A stretch of 64,000 nucleotides of DNA. Origin: Mytilus edulis. Taxonomy: Eukaryota; Mollusca; Bivalvia; Mytilida; Mytilidae. This document shows positions 1-11,370 of the stretch, in pieces. How positions within the stretch are numbered: position 1 is the stretch's first letter; each line of letters starts with the position of its first letter. The stretch lies in NCBI RefSeq assembly GCF_963676685.1, contig NC_092356.1:50183601-50247600 (forward strand), in the 5' to 3' direction. A program made the position numbers and the translations under genes. A model generated the notes under the pieces. It did not search any database, was not told the origin of the DNA, and worked only from the letters and a program-made list of their open reading frames with translations.

Positions 1-170
1 GAGCACCTGAGATCCCCCCCCCCCCCCCCCCCCCCCAGTGTTTGTTTGGGTTCGTGTTGCTCAGCACTATATATTGTTTGTATGATGGTCTTTTTCTTTT
101 CCATGGCGTTGTCAGTTTTTTTTAATTTTCGTCTTATGAGTTTGAAAATTTCTTCGGTATCTATCATCCC
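1..170 (-). repeat. Dispersed mussel-type repeat with a poly-C tract
   Basis: Starts gagcacctgagatc, has 23 consecutive C (14-36), then gggttcgtgttgctcag and ccatggcgttgtcagttttt. The same family is at 10955-11370 and, opposite strand, at 57250-57440. The homopolymer length is probably unreliable. Confidence 0.6.
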
Positions 171-200
171 TCTTGGAACATATCTAAGTTCACTAGCAGG

Positions 201-361
201 CAGTGGCGGATCCAGAAATTTTCATGAGTGGGGACCCACGGACTGCCTAAGAGGGGGACCGCTCCTGTCACGCGTTAGTGATTTTCTATATAAGCAACCA
301 ATTGTTTTCCCAAAAAGGGGGGGGGCGGCTCCCTGCCTCCACCTTAATCCGCCTCTGGCAG
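201..361. mobile_element. MITE-like repeat with CAGTGGCGGATC ends
   Basis: The left end cagtggcggatccag (201) and the right end ttaatccgcctctggcag (to 361) are inverted repeats with a few mismatches. The inside is G-rich (ggggacccacggactg..., gggggaccgctcc). A second, right-truncated copy lies at 48193-48335. Confidence 0.55.
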
Positions 362-594
362 TTGTATCGTTATTATGTAGTTACAGGTATATGGTATGTT
401 CATCTCTTTTATGTACAGTTACAGGTACCTTAGATGGTTTCTATGTATGCTAGCAGTTGGACCTCTTCTAAGTAGCAGTTTGAACACTTACTTTTACACT
501 ATAGCACTTTGTTATTTCCTAATTTCACTACCAGATGCATCTTATATCTTATATTCAGTGGCAGTTCCCAACGTTGATATTTTCTTCGTACATA

Positions 595-760
595 AATAAG
601 CCTGTTAGTTTTTCGGGACCTTTTATAGCTGACTATGCGGTATGGGCTTTGCTCAAAGTTGAAGGCCATACGGTAATCTATAGTTTCTGTGTTATTTTGG
701 TCTTTTGTGAAGAGTTGTGACGCCTCAATGACAATCATACCACATCTTCTTTTTTTTATT
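595..760 (-). repeat. Dispersed repeat (gccaatgagacaactctcc family)
   Basis: The minus-strand reading has caatcataccacatcttc reversed, with ggccttttatagctgactatg in the opposite sense; the same family appears at 6881-7060 and 61735-62030. It is very common in mussel DNA from memory. Confidence 0.55.
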
Positions 761-1276
761 CAAGTTGATTGGACTTCCAACTATTTAAAAAACTACCTTG
801 ACCAAAAACAATAACCTGAAGCGGAACAGACGAACTAACAGACGAACGAACGCTCAGACCAGAAAACATAATGCCCCTCTACTGTCGTATGTGGGGCATA
901 AAAACAAAAAAAGATTTAAGTCCAAAATGGTTCCGCAACAAAAATACTTGTATACCTGTACTAGCCAGTCGGCCTGTGGGTTATCTAGACTTTTTGTCAA
1001 AAGTGAAATATTGTCTTTGTCCCCCATTCCAAAATGGATAAAAAAGTAAGGTAAAATCTCCCTCATTTCCCAATTAAAATGTTCATTAAATGACCTACTA
1101 GCCACCACAATTGGCCAGACTGAGCCACAAAAGCTGTCTAAAAGATGAGTTTTGACCTAGCCACCGCGCTAAGTCAAGCTTAGGCTCATTGATCCTACGC
1201 ACTCAGTTTGTACAAGTAGTAGCGATCAGTAGCAGATATGTGATACGTGTGTAGGGGACGTAACTATACATAAATT
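761..1276. other. Intergenic, no gene seen
   Basis: Contains ggcctgtgggttatctagac, also found near 3663, and scraps of the repeat that reappears at 3650-3900 (ctagccagtcggcctgtggg, cccccattccaaaatgg). No reading frame with protein character. Confidence 0.6.
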
Positions 1277-1432
1277 GCCGAGCGCAGCTAGATATAATAC
1301 GACACTTTGGACATGTGTGTGAAACCTAAACAGTTGGGGCAAAAATGAACACAAAATTCGCTCTTGATGCAGGTCTGAATTTGGATTGTAATTAAATATT
1401 TGACACATAATAGGTTTCTGACAGAGAATAAC
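1277..1432 (+). repeat. Dispersed repeat, gagcgcagct family, copy 1
   Basis: gagcgcagctagatata, cagttggggcaaaaatg and caggtctgaatttggattgt are shared with 9318-9470 at about 80-90% identity. Confidence 0.7.
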
Positions 1433-1542
1433 TGTAGAACTGTAGAAGTCAAGAATAACTCAAAGAACTTAGAATTGGTTATAATGATTTGAAATCTTAT
1501 TCATTTTTTTGCTAATGTGCAATACACTATGCTGTTTCGAAT

Positions 1543-1680
1543 TGCCCCCCCCCCCCAACAACAAAAAAAATAATTCCCCAATTTTTTCTTTTGTGCAATA
1601 TACTATGCTGTTGTTTATTGACCCCCCCCCCCCCCCAAAAAAAAACCCTAGCTTAAACAGCCCCCCCCTTTTTTTTTTGC
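1543..1680. repeat. Poly-C / poly-A low-complexity duplication
   Basis: Two related blocks, each with tgtgcaatayactatgctgtt followed by a C run and an A run. The apparent open reading frames here are artefacts of the homopolymers. Confidence 0.75.
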
Positions 1681-1699
1681 AAAATAAAATAATATTTGA

Positions 1700-3660
1700 A
1701 AATTTTCTTTTCAATTTCTGAGGAAATAAATGTTTACCCTATAAATATGGTCATAATCTCAATTCAACTTTCCAATGAGTTTGCAACCATAATTACCTAT
1801 TGAAATACATCATAAAATTCATAAAATAGAAGTCATGGCTTAAATTAATATACCTTAATCAGCATTTTTAAAACAGTAAGTTCTATGTTCACTGCTGCTG
1901 TATTTTTAACATTTTTACTTATGTCTGTTTGTTTTGTCCACAAATCCTTGTCAATATAATTTGATGCGACTATCATACAAGTGAGAGGTTTAGCTAGCTA
2001 TAAAACCAGGTTCAATCCACCATTTTCAATTTAAGAAAATGCCTGTACCAAGTCAGGAATAATACAGTTGTTATCCATAGGTTTGAAATGCTTGAGCTTT
2101 TAATTTTGCAATTTGATAAAGGACTTTCCATTTTGAATTTTCCTTGGAGTTCAGTATATTTGTGATTTAACTTTTTCTAAAAATAAATTGACAGCTTATC
2201 ACCACAATACAGCATTTCTTTATACATGATTTAAAAGCAGTTTAAGGGAGGTAATTCAAACATAACAATTCATGTAGTTTAATAAGTAATTGTCCATTGA
2301 CCATGAAATCATTGTCCCCCCTGCCCCACTAATTCCTAAACGGTATGAGCTATACCCCCAAGACAATCCTAACCATCCCTTTCTGGTATGGAAACTAATT
2401 CCTATACTGTTGGGAATGTAACCCCTAAAATCAATCCCAACCTACCAACAGTTGAGCATACATATATAAATATGCCACATGCATTTATGTAGGGAGCATA
2501 AAACAGACTCAGTGGTTGACAGTTATATAATAATCCTAGCTGTTATCAATTTGTGCAAAAATCATGCTTGATCAGCCTGTAAATGATTAAAACAGAAACT
2601 TATCAGCTTATGGGAAGAAAAGAAAATTTCTCCATAATCAAAGAAAACACTTTGGAGTCTCACAACCTGGTCATTCTGGTGTCATTCCGAAATAGACAGG
2701 ATACACTTAGCTGCTGCTAAAACTGATGAAAAGCTACAACTCTATCTAGTAACTGATGAAAATCTACAACTTTATCTAGTAACTGATGAAAAGCTACAAC
2801 TCTATCTAGTAACTGAGAAGTGCTACAATGTTTATATATAAGCAGCACATAAACAGTAACAAGAAAGGCTGTTAACCTGTTAAATTTTAAACGACAGCAA
2901 TTTCAATATTTAAACTTATCAAATTGATGAAGAAAATAGAAACTACATGAGACAAAACAGAAAAATGAACTTCCATTAGACCAGTACATCCTACCCTTAC
3001 TACGAAATCACATTCTCTCACAGATTCCCTCCCTCTCTAAATTCCACTCACAATAATATACCCTCACCCTCTCCATCATTTTATTTTCCTCCCTCCCTTT
3101 CTCGCACTGTCATCTTTTCGTAACACCCTTAACCACCTACCACCTATACCCCTTCTGCTTCAGGTTAAGTCCCTATGAGAAAATTGGGTTAGTAGATGAA
3201 TATGATATTATAAGATGTACCCGATATGGAAGAACTTAAATTTTAGAAATATGAAGGAAACTTAGAATTGATTGATATCAAACATAAATATGATTCTGAG
3301 CCACTTTTAGAAATGTAGTCTTATTTTCTACACATAATGGTCATCATAGCATTCGTACAAAAGATTAACAGCCAAAGTTACAGAAAGCCAAATTGTGTAA
3401 TGTAAATTTAAAAAAAAGAATGCTACTTTGATTGATAAACATTATGAATGCCAAAAGTGTATATTTAACTCTCAATTTTTAAGTGTTTTGGGTGTGTTGA
3501 TGAAAAAATGAAGAAAAAAAAAAACATAAATGAAAAATGCCAAATGGTATAAAAATCCAAATATTTAAAAAACACATAAAACAAAAAGCCGAATGAAAAA
3601 TTCCAAAGTTTAAAAATGCCAAATGGTATTAAAAATACCTGTCTGCTAATGTACTAGCCA
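1700..3660. other. Intergenic AT-rich sequence with one minisatellite
   Basis: No protein-like reading frame on either strand. Apart from the 30-bp repeat at 2721-2825 and a pyrimidine-rich, T/C-biased tract at 2985-3170, nothing structured is visible. Confidence 0.55.
2721..2825 (+). repeat. 30-bp minisatellite, 3.5 copies
   Basis: aactgatgaaaagctacaac plus tctatctagt repeats at 2721, 2751, 2781 and, partial, 2811. Confidence 0.9.
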
Positions 3661-3889
3661 GCTGGCCTGTGGGTTAGCTGGACTTTAAGGTGCTAGTTCA
3701 CCAAGACAAATGCCCACAGTGGGTCACCTATCTTTTCCTTTTGGAGTACCAGTTTTTTAGTCTCCGATTTGACTTGGGGGCTTTACATTTAACTGAAAAA
3801 ACCCAATGGTCTCCTGTACAATTTAAATTTTTGGTATTAAAAGTAAAATATTCCCTTGGTCCCCCATTCCCAAATGGATAAAATAAGGT

Positions 3890-4780
3890 GAAAAGTCTTC
3901 ACATGCAGACTGAGCCCCCTCACTCTCAGTTTGTACAGTAAAAATCCCCAATTAAAATTTGAATAAAAACAGTAAAATATCCCATTAAAATTTGGATAAA
4001 AACAGTAAAATATCCCCAATAAAATTTGATAAAATTAAACAAATAAAATACCCTTTTCCCTCTAAAAGCATGTTACAGAGCTTCTCATGCAGACTGAGCC
4101 ACCTCACTCTCAGTTTGTACAGTAAAAATCCCCAATTAAAATTTGAATAAAAACAGTAAAATATCCCATTAAAATTTGGATAAAAACAGTAAAATATCCC
4201 CAATTAAAATTTGGATAAAAACAGTAAAATATCCCCAATAAAATTTGATAAAATTAAACAAATAAAATACCCTTTTCCCTCTAAAAGCATGTTACAGAGC
4301 TTCTCATGCAGACTGAGCCACCTCACTCTTAGTTTGTACAGTAAAAACAGTAAAATATCCCCAATTAAAATTTGAATAAAAACAGTAAAATATCCCCAAT
4401 TAAAATTTTGATAAAAACAGTAAAATATCCCCAATAAAATTTGATAAAATTAAACAAATAAAATACCCTTTTCCCTTTAAAAGCATGTTACAGAGCTTCA
4501 CATGCAGACTGAGCCACCTCACTCTCAGTTTGTACAGTAAAAACAGTAAAATATCCCCAATTAAAATTTGAATAAAAACAGTAAAATATCCCATTTAAAA
4601 TTTGGATAAAAGCAGTAAAATATCCCCAATTAAAATTTGGATAAAAACAGTAAAATATCCCCATTTAAAATTTGATAAAAACAAATAAAACACCCTTTCC
4701 CCCTTAAAAGCATGTTACAGAGCTTCACATGCAGACTGAGCCACCTCACTCTCAGTTTGTACCGTTGAAAATGTTTTGAC
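3890..4780. repeat. Composite tandem array, about 185-225 bp units with internal 33-bp repeats
   Basis: gcagactgagcc recurs near 3905, 4089, 4308, 4504 and 4731. Between these, a unit of about 33 bp (ccccaattaaaatttg plus aataaaaacagtaaaatat) is repeated two to four times per block. The minus-strand frames reading MGIFYCFYPNFN are products of this array, not genes. Confidence 0.9.
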
Positions 4781-4861
4781 TGAGCCTCCGCACATCAGCC
4801 AGACTGAGCCACCGCACATCAGTCAAACTGAGCCTGCTCACTCTCAGTTTGTATCAGTAAG

Positions 4862-4980
4862 AATGGATACTTGATACGTATGGTAGGGGACGTTACTATA
4901 CCTAGAGCAGAGGTATAGTATCTGTGAACCCTAAACACAGAGTGCGGCTTAACTTCCCATACGTGTACACAAGTATCCAA
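4862..4980. repeat. Nested fold-back of about 118 bp
   Basis: The outer arms tggatacttgatacgtatgg (4864) and ccatacgtgtacacaagtat (4957) are inverted relative to each other. An inner hairpin actatacct (4895-4903) pairs with aggtatagt (4911-4919). Confidence 0.75.
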
Positions 4981-5429
4981 TGCTTACTAATACATAATTT
5001 GTCATGTTTTTCATGTCAGACACTGAAAATAATTTTTAAATGTAACAATTGAAATAATAACAAAAAAATTTGATTCCAAGTTGCCTGTGGCTAGAAGTGA
5101 AATAATATCAAAAACCCTAATTCCAAGTTGCCTGTGTTAAGAAGTGAAATAACTTTTCTATACAAGATATCTACTTTTGATATCCTTGATGGTTTTCATA
5201 AGGATTGAATAAGATGTTGCATTCCGGTAAACACAGTACAGTGTGACAGCAACTCAACTATAGAGTAAAACCAGAAAGATATGAAAATTTCAAAATAGTC
5301 TTTTATGTTTACAAATTATGACGTGGATGGTGAATTGCCTCATTGACACTCATACCACATATTCTTATATCTATTTAACAATGAATTGTTATAAATTTAT
5401 TATATAGCAAGCTGATTTACTATTTATTC

Positions 5430-5990
5430 GAATTTCAAGATATCTCATATAATTAATAAGATATCTCATATAGCAAATAAGATATCTTATATAATCTGTT
5501 TTTCTAAGATATCATATATAATTAATAAGATATCTTATAAATTAAATAAGATATCTCATATAGCAAATACAATATCTTATATAATCTGTTTTTCTAAGAT
5601 ATCTTATATAATATAGAAGATATTAGATATCTTATAGTTTATAAGATATCCTATATAGTATGTACTTTATCTCCTAAAGTTTATTAGATATCTTATAAAT
5701 ATATTTTATATAAGATATCTCATTAACTATATAAGGTATCTCATAAACTATATATGATATTGCATGAACTATATAAGATATCTAATAAATCATATAAGAT
5801 ATCTTATAAACTATTTGAGATATCTTATAAGCTATATAAAATATCTTATAAAGTCAATGAGATATCTCATATGCTTTTCTTTATAAGATATCTTATAAAT
5901 TATATAAGATATATTTTATAATATAGAAGATATCATATATAATTTATAAGATATATAAGATATCTTATATAAAATATGTTTATATAGTAA
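5430..5990. repeat. AGATATCT-rich array
   Basis: About 560 bp in which the self-complementary word agatatct or a one-base variant recurs every 15-35 bases, joined by tataaattaat-like spacers. Nearly pure A/T apart from the motif. Confidence 0.85.
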
Positions 5991-6719
5991 TCTCTCTTTG
6001 GTATCGAATCCATGATACACTATAATGTATTCATTATCTTTGATCATTGGCTTTTATTTTAAGGATAGTTGTCTCATTGGCAATCCTACCATATATCATT
6101 TTTTTTAAAATATGGCTGATAGATAAATGTAGTTTTCTGTGTGAATAACCAGTGCATTGAGTTGTACATTCAGGCTAAAAATAGACTTGTAAAATTCAAG
6201 AATTAGTATATAAGAATTTATTTTGTAATAAGCATGATAAGTTTCAAGAAAGAAAATAAGAAATTTGTCTATCTTTTATGTTTTTTTTGTGTATATTTAA
6301 GATGTAAAACATTTTCATAATTCATTTAAATGAGCAAAAATTCTTCTATGCATACTCAGAATTTACTGTCTTATAAACAAATTGTACTGAAATCTGAAGA
6401 AGGCAGTACAAGTTCTTCAAGTCTTTAAATGCATACACATGTTTGCCACAGCCAATTATTTGCCTTGTAAGTCTTCATACGAAAAATACCACATTTAGGT
6501 CATACAAATGCTAGTCTAGATAACATCCATGTAGTCTTTGAATTATTTGATAATTGTCTTATTTCTGTTTAGGCTTCACTTCTAATACAATTGACTTTAT
6601 TCAAAGATGACGTCTTGACAACTCCTCTTCAAACAAACTAGCTTGTTCTGAACTTCTCACAACATACTGAAAAGTAAAAATAACATTTATTATCCCTAAA
6701 GTATGCTTGACCTATAAAT

Positions 6720-7060
6720 GGTTTACTTTTATAAATTGTTATTTGGATGGAGAGTTGTCTCATTGGCACTTATACCACATCTTCCTATACCTATTGTTTG
6801 AGTTTAATCAGCCATGCATATGACAAGTTTAGTTATATAAATTTTGAATTGGTAAATTTTTATAAAAAAGATTTGGCATGGTTGCCAATGAGACAACTTT
6901 CAACAAGAGACCAAATGACACTGAATTTAACAACTGTAGTATAAGTCACAGTATTATCTCCATCAATAAGCAAAGCCTATACCACATGGTTAGCTATAAA
7001 AGGCTCCAAAATGTCCATTGTAAAATAGTTCAAACGAGAAAACTAATGGCCTAATATAAG
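6720..7060. repeat. Two facing pieces of the dispersed gagacaact family
   Basis: 6720-6795 reads ggagagttgtctcattggca (minus orientation) and 6881-7060 reads gttgccaatgagacaact then ctataaaaggctcc (plus orientation). They are inverted relative to each other with about 90 bases between. Confidence 0.55.
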
Positions 7061-7109
7061 TGCAAAATAAGGAACAAAAAGTCTCCCGACTTGGGACAGA
7101 CACATTCAT

Positions 7110-7590
7110 ACATATTGTGAAAATGAGGTCAAGGTCAGATGAAATAAAGTTAACAATCCTTCGATACAACAAATATAGTTGACCTATTGCTTATAGTTTA
7201 AGAAAAACCTAACTTTGACCACTAAACTATGAAAATGAGGTCAAGGTCCTGCCAGTAGGACATGCACACCTTACAATCCTTCCATACACCAAATATGCAA
7301 GACCTATTGCTTATAGATATCTGAGATATGGACTTGACCACCAAAACTTAACCTTGTTCACTGTTCCATGAAATGAGGTAGAGATCAAGTGAAAACTGAC
7401 AAGAGATCCTTGCAAGGTACACACATACCCATCTTCCATGCCAAGGGTTACAATCCACTTCATTCCTCTCCACCGTAACCCTTGACTAGAGAAGATGACA
7501 CATACCAAATACTCATAATAAAATAGAAATTAACATTACAAAAAATCTTTTAACTTTTTTTCAAGTAGTCACTGAACCATGGAAATGTGA
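7110..7590 (+). repeat. Degenerate tandem repeat with aaatgaggtcaaggtc
   Basis: The block atgaaaatgaggtcaaggtc ... caatccttccatacaccaaa ... gacctattgcttatag recurs near 7118, 7228, 7369 and, weakly, 7578, with a period of roughly 110-140 bp. Confidence 0.65.
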
Positions 7591-8539
7591 CAGACGTGGC
7601 TCAACAAAAATGAAGACATCTCTGAAGTATGACTCACCTTTAAAATTAGCAACTTCATCCATTGGCCAATAAATCTTTATATTTCTTTTCTTTCTTAGTT
7701 TCTATGATTTTAAGTCTCATTTTCTTCATTTGATTCAATTGCTATTAATTTCCTGCAAAACATAAAATCATGAATTAGGATTAACAAATAGGAATACTTT
7801 TGGAAAATATATTAGTATAAAACTAGCTAGGTAATTTTGGAATAACAAGTCAACCCTGCACTACAAATAAAGAGTACAAAGAAAGATAACTCTGTTAATT
7901 TTATATGACAGGATAAAAAAAAAATGCCAGCTTTTTAAAAAAACTGGTTTAACGTTGTTTTGGACTTGAGATTGTTTTTTTCAAAATGTAAAAATGTCTG
8001 ATATGTGGCTTGGTGGAGGAAGATACAGAAATTAGGTCTTGGGAAAGAATATGGGGGAAACTAAAAGTGACATTAGAAAATGGTTACACCATTATTTTCA
8101 GATAAGCGTTCCTAAAACCTGTTAACCAGAATATGTGTACCTTTGCTGATGAATACATTCCTGATATGCCATTTAGTAAATATATACTAGTATAATTAAA
8201 AATAAAATTCACAGAATTGGCTCCATAAGTTGATTATTTTATTGGTGCAAATGATACTATAGTCTTTTAAATGAAAAGGTGCTGAAGTAGTATTGGCGCA
8301 AATGAGTTCATTGTTGGTGCAAAAAGATATATCCTATATAGATCCCCTTAAACTGACACAATCACGGGTTGTCTCATTGGCACTCATACCATACTTCCTA
8401 TATATCTTCAATCACGTTAATTTATAATTTTATCTATTTACTTTCACATTATTACTAATGCATCTTTTCACTTAACTGAGATAATCATATAATTTGTCTA
8501 ACAAAATGATTATTTTGAGTCGAGTGATATAAAAATTAT

Positions 8540-8710
8540 CGCTAGAAACTAAGGGCGCATGTGGCGTTGCTAATGAAATTGACACCGTCGTCACAGGTAA
8601 AATAGCGATAAACAGATTATCATTGGTCATCTCAATCATGATTGCTTTTCTCGCTTTTTCGCAGTACTGGCTCAAGCAGGAAAATCAATCTCAATGAGAT
8701 GATCAAAATA
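8540..8710 (-). mobile_element. MITE-like element (copy 1), containing a hairpin
   Basis: The same family as 11025-11280 in the opposite orientation: gtaaaatagcgataaacaga and ggtcatctcaatcatgattg followed by caggaaaatcaatctcaatg. The gagattg...caatctc halves form a hairpin. Confidence 0.65.
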
Positions 8711-9317
8711 ATCTATAAATAATGCAGGCTTTTTAAAAAAAAACATAAAAGAAATATTGGAACATCACTTCTTACATTTCTCCACCATTGATGTAATTGA
8801 TTCAATAAAGTCCACAAATTAATCATTATTCCTGACATGTTTAATCTTTAAAATATCTAGAATCTTTCATTTTGACCATTTATACAATAAAATCTTATCA
8901 GTTATATGTTGAAATATTAGATATTACAAATGTGATAATAGAAAACTGACCTTTTTAAAAAAAAATTAAAATCAAAGATGTCCATTAAATATATCAGCAC
9001 CACTCAGTTCAAGATATAAGCAAATTCTAACCAAACAAAAGAATTTCCCTCCAAAAAAAGACATGTGACTTAATGAACCAATCATTATAAAGAAGAGAGA
9101 GTTGTTATAACCCAAACATGAAAAACCTAAGGGGTCATAAGAAATTAACTCATTGATCCATGAAGAAGTTTTAACAATAAACATAATCACTAATGCATGG
9201 CTAGAAACTACTCACTAAGCCAGCTTATACAAAGACATACTTTTCTTATAATTATTTCATTAGACTGTATCTTATCCATGACTTCAAAAATATATATGAT
9301 ACTCAGTTTAATAAACT

Positions 9318-9470
9318 GCTCTGCTGAGCGCAGCTGGATATGACCGCAGAGGTAGAACCCTGAACAGTTAGGGCAAAAATGGACACAATATTTGTGCTTG
9401 CTACAGGTCTGAATTTGGATTGTAATAAAATATTTGACACATAATAGGTTTCTGACACATAACTGTCAAC
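9318..9470 (+). repeat. Dispersed repeat, gagcgcagct family, copy 2
   Basis: gagcgcagctggatatgacc, cagttagggcaaaaatgg and caggtctgaatttggattgt match the copy at 1277-1432. Confidence 0.7.
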
Positions 9471-9689
9471 ATATATTTATTCCACCTAACAGAAGTTCCA
9501 CTGGAAACTATGTTATAAACATTGTCATAATATCTATTCCTGTTGGAACAAATATTCTATACCATTTATTCCGTTAGGAACATATACTGTAATATTTATT
9601 CCTGTGGAAATAATATTCCAGAATATATTTTCCTTTTGGAACTTATATTATGAAGGAACTTATATTCCGTGATATAACAACTGTAGTCA

Positions 9690-10810
9690 ATTACGAGGTC
9701 CAATTTGTCAGCCGTCATCACGTAAAAACGACGAATCACAGAATTCAACGTTATATATAACTAATATAGTACAAAGGTGTAGATTAAAAATTACACCACT
9801 CCAGGCCCTTTTGTTTTTCCACGTAATTAATATTGCCAATAATTAAGAAGTTCCGGGTCGAGTCCGCTACCGATACCAATAGTATATTCACCTGTTACCT
9901 ATTACCTTATCTGTACGTTCCGCATCTGACAGGCGCACCACCAAACGTTGTATTCAGGATTAATATGACACTACTAAATTGTCAAATTGTTACCTATTGT
10001 AGTATTTTAATCAGTAAGACTTTCTAAGATAACAATAGGAATACTAAAAATCTGGACTAAAAATAAGGTGTATAGGTACAGTTTTCATTGTTGATTAAAA
10101 AATACTCCATTCCAGGACTTTTTGTTTTCCAAATAATTAATATTACCAATAATTTATAAGTTCCAGTTCGACGGGTTCAAACAGAAAGACTTGAAAGCAG
10201 AGAAAAACTGTGTATCTTATAATCGGCATGACTTTATCAGATGACAATACTAATACTAAAATAAGGCTTGCGCATAGTTATATACTTTAATTCAGTCACG
10301 GACCCGTGATATCACGGGTGTGTTCTAGTTAACAAGTTCCGGGTCGAGTCCGATACCGATACAAATAGTATATTCAGCTATTACCTTATCTGTACGTTCC
10401 CCATTTGATAGGCGCACCACCAAATGGTGTATTTAGGATTTTGCTATATACACGGGTCATAATCAAAGGACTGACACTACTAAATTCAATCATGGTCAAA
10501 TTGTTCCCTATTGTAGTTTTATTCAGCAATCAGCAAGACTTTTTAAGATAACTAATATAGGACAATGCTGTTGATTAAAAAATACTCCATTCCTGGATAG
10601 CCAGGACCTTTTGTTTTCCAAATAATTAATATTTCCAATAACTGATAGTCCCAGGTCGATGGGTTCAAACAGAAAGATTTGATTGCAGAGAATACTGTGT
10701 ATCTTATAATCGACATGACTTATCAGATGACAAAACCAATTACTAAAATAAGGCTTAGGCATATACTTTAATTCAGTCACGGACCCGCGATATCACGGGT
10801 GTGTACTTGT
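9690..10810. repeat. Tandem duplication of a 0.5-kb repeat with an 18-bp palindrome
   Basis: gacactactaaattg/c (9965, 10471), ctccattccaggac-like (10110, 10588) and ttcagtcacggacccg (10291, 10770) recur with a period of about 480-505 bp; a third, partial copy is at 9780. The palindrome acccgtgatatcacgggt is perfect at 10302-10319 and has one mismatch at 10783-10800. Confidence 0.75.
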
Positions 10811-10954
10811 ATAATCTAAATTTAAATTCTCTCTCCTGGAAATTAAGAACTAAGTATAAAGTGCAAAACTTAGGCTTTTTTATGTACAGAAGCAGCTGAA
10901 TCATTCATTTTTAAAGTACAATAACAGTTGGAAGCAGGATCTGCTTACCCTTCA

Positions 10955-11370
10955 GGAGCACCTGAGATTACCCCCGTTTTTTGTGGTTGCTCAGTCATTA
11001 GTTCATATTATGTTGTTTTTATAGATTATCGTTGATCATCTCAACGAGATTGATTTTCTTGCTTGAGCTGGGACGGCAAAAGCAAGAAAGGCAATCGAGT
11101 TGAGATGACCAATGATAATCTGTTTATCTCTATTTTACCTATGACGAAGTTGTCAATTTCGTTAGCATCGTCACATGCCTGCTTAATTTCTAGAATAACT
11201 TTCCATCTCAAGCTAGAAGCATGATATGAAAATATCACAAAAACAGATCAAAGGAAAAATGCACAAAATAGCGATAATGAGTACTATTGTAAGTTTGTCT
11301 TTTTTTAGCCATGGCATTGTTATTTTATATTGGTCTAAGGGTTTGAAAGTCCCTTTGGAATCTTTCCATG
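10955..11370 (-). mobile_element. Dispersed repeat of the window-start family, split by a second element
   Basis: gagcacctgagattacccc at about 10957 starts a copy of the repeat seen at 1-170. It breaks off near 11020 after atgttgtttttata and resumes near 11281 with gtactattg...agccatggcattg, ending about 11370. The intervening 260 bp is the hairpin MITE family also seen at 8540-8710. Confidence 0.6.
11022..11280 (+). mobile_element. MITE-like element (copy 2) nested in another repeat
   Basis: Contains gatcatctcaacgagattg then gcaagaaaggcaatcgagtt, forming a hairpin, followed by gataatctgtttatctctat and a tail with aatagcgataatga. Reverse-complement relative of 8540-8710. Confidence 0.6.

Noticed and set aside
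1469..1721. Open frames rich in Pro or Gly on both strands
   Set aside because: Produced by C and A homopolymer runs.
2721..2825. Repeated ctgatgaaaag words as hammerhead ribozymes
   Set aside because: The CTGATGA core is present, but there is no pairing stem II followed by GAAA and no cleavage triplet.
3837..4594. Several overlapping minus-strand frames of 60-76 codons reading MGIFYCFYPNFN
   Set aside because: They are translations of the composite tandem repeat and change with repeat number; no conserved domain.
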